Shown here one piece after another: positions 59,423 to 64,000 of a stretch of 64,000 nucleotides of DNA. This DNA comes from Phellopilus nigrolimitatus. Lineage: Eukaryota; Basidiomycota; Agaricomycetes; Hymenochaetales; Hymenochaetaceae. The stretch is taken from contig JAJOHG010000009.1 of NCBI GenBank assembly GCA_021029095.1, positions 372,001-436,000 on the forward strand, read 5' to 3'. The number at the start of each line of letters is the position of its first letter. Positions within the stretch are counted from its first letter, which is position 1. A program made the position numbers and the translations under genes. The notes beneath the pieces were generated by a model. It was not told where the DNA came from, ran no database searches, and was given only the letters and a program-made list of their open reading frames with translations.

Positions 59423-61148
59423 CTAGTCGAAATACTGGATGACGACAGATTTTGCGTCCATTGTCGGGAAGTAGACTGCACCGCTGTAGAACTCCACACC
59501 CATATGCTTTACGTTATGCGGCAGTTCGAGATTGTGCGCCACGACTTTTTCCCCACAAGAGATGGTAGCAAGCACACACGTAGAACAGTTTTCAAAGTAC
59601 CCGGTCACTGACGAGCCAGCCTGTGAGGGTGCTTGCACGCTTTGATACGTGTGGTACTTGCAACGCTGCGATGCTATGGCTATAATCTGTGGATCCCCGA
59701 TGAACGTCAGGCGTGGACGGCCGTCATTCGGAAACCGAGCCTCGGACTTGGACATGGTGGTCGTATCTGCAGCAGTCTCCAAATGGAAAGTGTACACCAT
59801 GGAGTATTCGGAGGAGTCTGCCAAGTTATATACGTTCCACAACACATTAATAATGATGCCTTTTGATTTTCTTTCTGCTTCGGACTTCCAGTGGAAGTCG
59901 CAACTAGACACCTCCGCAAAGAGGGGAAGTAAAGGAGAAAAAAGATCAGATGGCACGAAGCACTTGGCATACGGAAGGTCGCCTAGGACTAGAGTCGTAA
60001 TTGTGCTGTCATTAGGCAAGGCATTGCGTATAGATGACAGCAGAATGGCAAACATTGATTTGTCCCCTAGATTATGGGCCACGCAAATGAGATAGCCGCC
60101 TATCATGTCTACATCGTCGATGATGCTCTGCCACTGAAGAATTCATCAGTTTTATCACACATACTTTCATATGATAGGATACACACCTGGGTGATCACGA
60201 CCGAGCGGTCTTCCTTCCAGAACGTTAGAAAGAGTTTGCGTTCCGTATAGACTGCTGATATGTCGCCATATAATTTTATTAATTTCCCCGGTCCATCCCA
60301 GGTATGGGGTTCTTTTGCCCGGGATTCGTAGAGCGGTTCAGGTTTCTTTGTTTCGCGTGAAATTCGGAGTATTTCGCAGTTTCTGAGTTTCGAAGCAAAA
60401 TTGCCCAGTCCATCCCAGATATTGAGTTTTTTTGCCGGGTATTGGTAGAGTAGTTCGGGTTTCTTTGTTTCGGGTGAAATTCGGAGTATTTCGAAGTTTC
60501 TGAGTTTCGACGGAGTGTTTCGAGATTCGTTCACCGTAAGGATATGCACAGCATTGTCTGCCTGCATGTCATAGCTGAAACTGTGAACTCTCTGCTTATG
60601 CGGGTCGGATGATACGGGATCCGGGTATGTCCAGACGCACTTACCGCCCGGCACGTCCCAGCACTGCAAATACCCTTCAGTCCAGAGGACCAGAAGGAGC
60701 TTGCCCCCAGGAAGCAGCTGCACGTTAATGCGGACGTCATAAGGTTTGCCAAGTGCGCCATTAAAGCTCGCAGACTCGATAGGTACTGTGATCTCGCGTG
60801 TCGGTCGCAGCGGGGCAGGGCCGGTGCAGTTGAGACGTCGCTGATATGCGCGCACGACGAGGGTGCGCACTTGGTGCCAGTCGAGCTCGTCGACAGAGAT
60901 GTGTCGGGGTAGATCGGGTGCATGGTCTTGGTCCAGCTCGCGGAGGTGCTTCAGCCAGAGGGCTTTATTGTAATCGACGTTTTGAGGGAACTTGCATGTC
61001 TGAAAAAAGAGATGTTTTTACTCGCCATTCGGTCAGAAGACATATTGAGAACACACACAGCTTTGAGGTCCGAGACTTCCTTCAAGCTGGAGAATAACGT
61101 AATTTCGGACCAGATAACATCTGAAATCCCAGAGACGTCGGAAGACAT
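59423..61148 (-). CDS. F-box domain protein (agaricomycete type)
   Basis: Likely substrate receptor of an SCF ubiquitin ligase; target unknown. Minus-strand exons 60999... in order: 61148-61059, 60999-60187, 60133-59423; 537 residues, introns of 59 and 53 bp, both phase 0. F-box near the start: ISDVIWSEITLFSSLKEVSD, then LKATCKFPQNVDYNKALWLK across the first intron, followed by HLRELDQDHAPDLPRHISVD. The rest resembles a beta-propeller-like fold (LLPGGKLLLVLWTEGYLQCW, GGYLICVAHNLGDKSMFAIL). A ~39-residue segment (SKLRNFEILRISPETKKPEL) is repeated in tandem. Start chosen at the ATG two codons before SDVSGISD. Complete; its 3' end was also copied to two upstream sites. Confidence 0.85.
60270..60505 (-). 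repeat. Tandem duplication inside the F-box gene
   Basis: Two copies of a ~117-bp segment, reading NFEILRISPETKKPELLYQY and NCEILRISRETKKPEPLYES. In frame, so it lengthens the protein without breaking it. Confidence 0.75.
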
Positions 61149-61149
61149 T

Positions 61150-61790
61150 GTTAGATGGTTCAATGGCCATGGTTCGCAGCAGGGCTCGTCTTTTATATGC
61201 CTCATGCAGTTTGCGTCAGGCTCGTAACCAGCTACAAGAATGGTTACTTGTCCGCAGAAATGGTTACAAGTCCAAGTTTGCGCGGGGAAAGACGCAAAGT
61301 TGTCGGGAATCGGGGTCCATTAAGGTAGGCTCACAGTGAGTGTGGCGGCTGGCATCGCTCGGGGGATTCTCCGCTACAGGATGCAAAAGAAAAACCGGAA
61401 AAATCTGCTTACTGAAAACCTGTCGGGACTCGGGACCATTAAGGAAGGGTTGTAAAGAGTGGCGGCTAGCATCGGTCGGGACTGTTTTCGCTACAGGATG
61501 CAAAGAAACGCATGGAACCAAGCATACTCCAGTTGGAGAGGCTGCAGGACCGGTAGAGTGATTCTCATCCTCACTTCCAGAGTCTTGACGGTAATTTCAG
61601 TAAGAAATTATGTCGAGGAATGGTTGCTCCCCACGGACGAAGATGTTATTGCTAAATGCATCTTTTCATGAGGCGCTCCATGCGATAATCCTGTTCTCCA
61701 CTGAGCAAGATAACATTCTTGTGCCGCGACGAAATTGTTTTTTGGACATTTTTGCATGTAATGATTGAAAAGACGCATTCCACCTGCGTG
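61150..61790. other. Intergenic region upstream of the F-box gene
   Basis: Apart from the direct repeat I see no gene. The F-box promoter should lie at 61149-61300 (minus strand); no clear TATA box. Confidence 0.4.
61301..61510. repeat. Degenerate direct repeat, ~90 bp at 120-bp spacing
   Basis: 61301-61392 and 61421-61510 share GTCGGGA-TCGGG, CCATTAAGG, GTGGCGGCT-GCATCG-TCGGG and CGCTACAGGATGCAAA. On the minus strand the frame 61521-61264 reads through both copies (LHPVAKTVPTDASRHS / LHPVAENPPSDASRHT). Function unknown. Confidence 0.65.
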
Positions 61791-61960
61791 CTGAGTGTGC
61801 GCTGGATTTTGGGGACGTCGAGCAGACCGCCGTCGGGGACCTGATCCATTTCACACACCTCATCTCGCCGTCGACGCCGCTCTTCATGAAGCTCGCGCAG
61901 CTCTCGAACTTCCTCCTACCGCCATCCTCAAGCGGCGCTCAAGTAGCGCCTCCAGATCGA
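61790..61960 (+). pseudogene. Second DNAJC3-like remnant, plus strand
   Basis: Reads ALDFGDVEQTAVGDLIHFTH, then LISPSTPLFMKLAQLSNFLL, PPSSSGAQ. This aligns with ALDSGDVKQTVGDLTRLAHL of the spacer fragments but is much more diverged, has an extra codon and lies in the other orientation. It retains LLPPSS, which the spacer copies lost. Dead fragment. Confidence 0.5.
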
Positions 61961-62180
61961 TCCAGACTCTTCGTCTCGTGCACAAGAGGTGCTCCTTAGT
62001 CTAAAATAAACTGAATATTCACCCGAGCGCCCTTACCAGCCTCTCCTCGTCGACTGTGCATGTTCTCTTGAGGAAGCGATGAATAGTTTGTGTCCAGTTT
62101 CAAACTCCCTAAGGATAAGAATCGGTCAAGCGAGAGCGTTGCGGTTTGAATAGAGCTGGATCGCTGACTCAGACGCGCCA
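61961..62180 (+). other. Sirtuin upstream region
   Basis: About 220 bp between the DNAJC3 remnant and the sirtuin ATG. No clear TATA box or other site. Confidence 0.4.
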
Positions 62181-63838
62181 ATGCGCATCTCTGTCCCGAC
62201 CATCCCGACGTCTCTGCTCGCGCCGACGGCGACAGCGCCGCCCATATTGAAGACAGCGGCAGTCGAGCGCATATCTGCCTTTCTCTCTCCCGGGAATGCC
62301 GCCGTGCTCACGGGCGCGGGCGTCAGCGTCGACTCCGGCATCCGCGCGTACAGAGGGGCGAACGGCCGGTACATGAACCTGGATTACAAGTGCGTGCTCT
62401 CTTTTCTTTGTCGCAGGAATGCTTTGGTTGATGTCGTTGACACGTTCCAGGCCTATTCTTGTATGTCTTCTGAATATGTGTCCCTTCGTGTGGGTGCTCA
62501 CGGCAGTGTGGGCGCAAGGTAGTATCATGAAGTCGTGCAAGAGACAGACGAAGGCAGTTCGTTCAGACAGCGGTACTGGTGCGTTATGCTTACGCTTTGC
62601 ATGGCTCGAAACCTCACTTCGCGACAGGCTGCGGTCGTTTCTGGGCTACCCGTCTGTGCGCGACGCGCTCCCGAACACGACGCACTTTGCGATCGCCGCT
62701 CTGCAGCACACGTCGCACATCTCTCGTCTGATCACCCAGAACGTCGATGGTTTGCACAACAAGGCCGTCTCGTCCGTATGAACGCCGTCGAAAACCGCCT
62801 CTCGAATATTAGAGTTGCATGGGACTTTACACGTAAGCATACACATATTTCTCTTACGGGCCACCTTTGAGAATGTTGACGCGTCAGCATGCGCGCAGAA
62901 AGTCAGTTGCAAGAATGGGCACGTAGTCACGCGCAACGTATTCCAGGACTGGCTCGCGCATGCCAACCCGCGGTGGTCCACGTTTGCAGACGAGCTGGCG
63001 CGCACCGGGCGGAAGCTGCACACCAACCCCGACGGCGACGTAAGCGGCCCGCGCTGCGTTTGTTTTTTCGTACTGCGAGCTGATGCGGACGTGTAAGTCC
63101 AACTCGAAGAAGGCGCGTCGTACGACGACTTCGTGGTCCCCGACTGCCCGGCGTGTCTCCGCGAGCACAGGCGCACCAACATAGTGCGTCCGCCATACTC
63201 TTGCGCAGTCGCGGAGCGAACTGAACCCGCGTGGGTCCTTAGCACAAGCCGCACCTGATATTTTTCGGCGAGTCGATAAGCAGGGAGGTCAAAGACCGTT
63301 CGTGCGTAACTATTAATGCATTCTTGAGATGCGACGATGTCGCTGATGGCCTTATATCTGGCGAAAAAAAGATACCAGGACATAGAGCTGGCTGACCGGC
63401 TATTCATTGTGGGGACGACGCTGGCGACGTACTCAGCCTTCAGGTACAGTCGCCTCCTTCGCCGCCTTCTTTTGTTTCTCGTCCTCTGACTCTGACCTGA
63501 AAAAGACTGCTGAAACACGCGCTCGAGCTCGGGAAGCCCGTGCTGCTGCTTAACGTCGGTCCGACTCGCGCAGACGCGATCACGCCGGGCGTCGAGAAGA
63601 TTAGTCTCCCGAGCGGGTCCGTCCTGCGGGACGTCGTACGTGCCCTGACGTGCGTTTAGCCGTGCTACCAACGCATATTTTCTGTATACCGTCGCTGATT
63701 TCTCTATTCTGCTATCGTAGGGGTAGCCGGGCGGCGGAAGACCCTGTGCTGGCGAAATTTCTGTCAAGCGGGGTGGTCACGCCCCCGACGGACGACACGG
63801 ATGACCAGGGCGCGGTGGAACCCAGGGCGGCCCGCTGA
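62181..63838 (+). CDS. Sirtuin, SIRT4-like NAD-dependent protein deacylase
   Basis: Removes acyl groups from lysine using NAD+; SIRT4-type members are usually mitochondrial. Proposed exons 62181-62389, 62451-62460, 62523-62578, 62628-62775, 62815-62832, 62899-63039, 63097-63183, 63243-63301, 63372-63443, 63506-63649 and 63721-63838 (353 residues). Motifs: GAGVSVDSGIRAYRG, FRQRYW, TQNVDGLHNKA, catalytic His in LHGTLH, PDCPAC, PHLIFFGES, VGTTLATYSAF, LLNVGPTRAD. The 10-nt second exon restores KPIL-YHEVVQE. At 63096 the expected acceptor reads AA-GTCC, so the only AG lies one base late and would shift the frame. Either the gene is damaged, spliced otherwise, or there is a base error. The 62775/62815 joint is also uncertain. 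Confidence 0.8.
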
Positions 63839-64000
63839 CGGCGCCTACTCTGATGTATTTTGGTCGGTATTCGTGGTGTACATGTACATCTGCTAATTCT
63901 ACTGTCCAAGGCTCTTCTGTCATCACCGAAAGCCTTTGTTGAGACTGTTTGGATGCTGTGGGCCTGGCTCAGCGACTGAGCAAACGACGACTTATTTATC
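63839..64000. other. Sirtuin downstream flank
   Basis: Nothing recognised up to the window edge. Confidence 0.5.

Overview
The window looks like nuclear DNA of a basidiomycete, most likely a wood- or litter-decaying agaricomycete. The genes are GC-rich and broken by many 45-70 bp GT-AG introns with CTNAC-type branch sites. The set includes a secreted intradiol dioxygenase and an F-box protein of an agaricomycete type. There is no bacterial signature: no operons, no ribosome binding sites, no CRISPR. I saw no tRNA or rRNA gene.

Positions 1-31036 are a tandem array. An IMP dehydrogenase (IMPDH) gene occurs four times: the first is cut by the window edge and three are complete and identical in protein. 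They are spaced by 9886, 9883 and 9883 bp. Between neighbouring IMPDH genes lies the same ~7.7 kb spacer, called 'block A' here. It encodes no complete protein I can recognise. It is a mosaic of gene fragments (5' end of ribosomal protein L32, part of a DNAJC3/p58-like co-chaperone, a Gln-rich piece, a Ser/Pro-rich piece), with CTG tracts, internal duplications, a conserved 21-bp-stem hairpin and some unexplained spliced-looking sequence.

Positions 31037-59422 hold an intradiol dioxygenase gene and then a second segmental array. Its unit is an intact five-exon medium-chain oxidoreductase with a ~400 bp inverted-repeat element in intron 1, a zinc-finger scrap, an antisense HAD-phosphatase pseudogene and the 3' end of an F-box gene. 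The unit occurs three times. The two junctions between units are filled by diverged copies of the IMPDH-array spacer ('block B1', 'block B2'), each starting inside the last coding exon of IMPDH. The same chimeric spacer therefore sits at the joints of two unrelated gene amplifications.

Positions 59423-64000 are mostly single-copy: the full F-box gene (minus strand), a degenerate direct repeat, a second remnant of the DNAJC3-like gene, and a SIRT4-like sirtuin gene with one suspicious splice acceptor.

IMPDH is the rate-limiting step of guanine nucleotide synthesis. The oxidoreductase, dioxygenase, sirtuin and F-box genes share no obvious pathway with it. The logic of the region seems to be structural (repeated amplification around one junction module) rather than a metabolic cluster. 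The near identity of the 9.88 kb units means assembly error must be excluded first.
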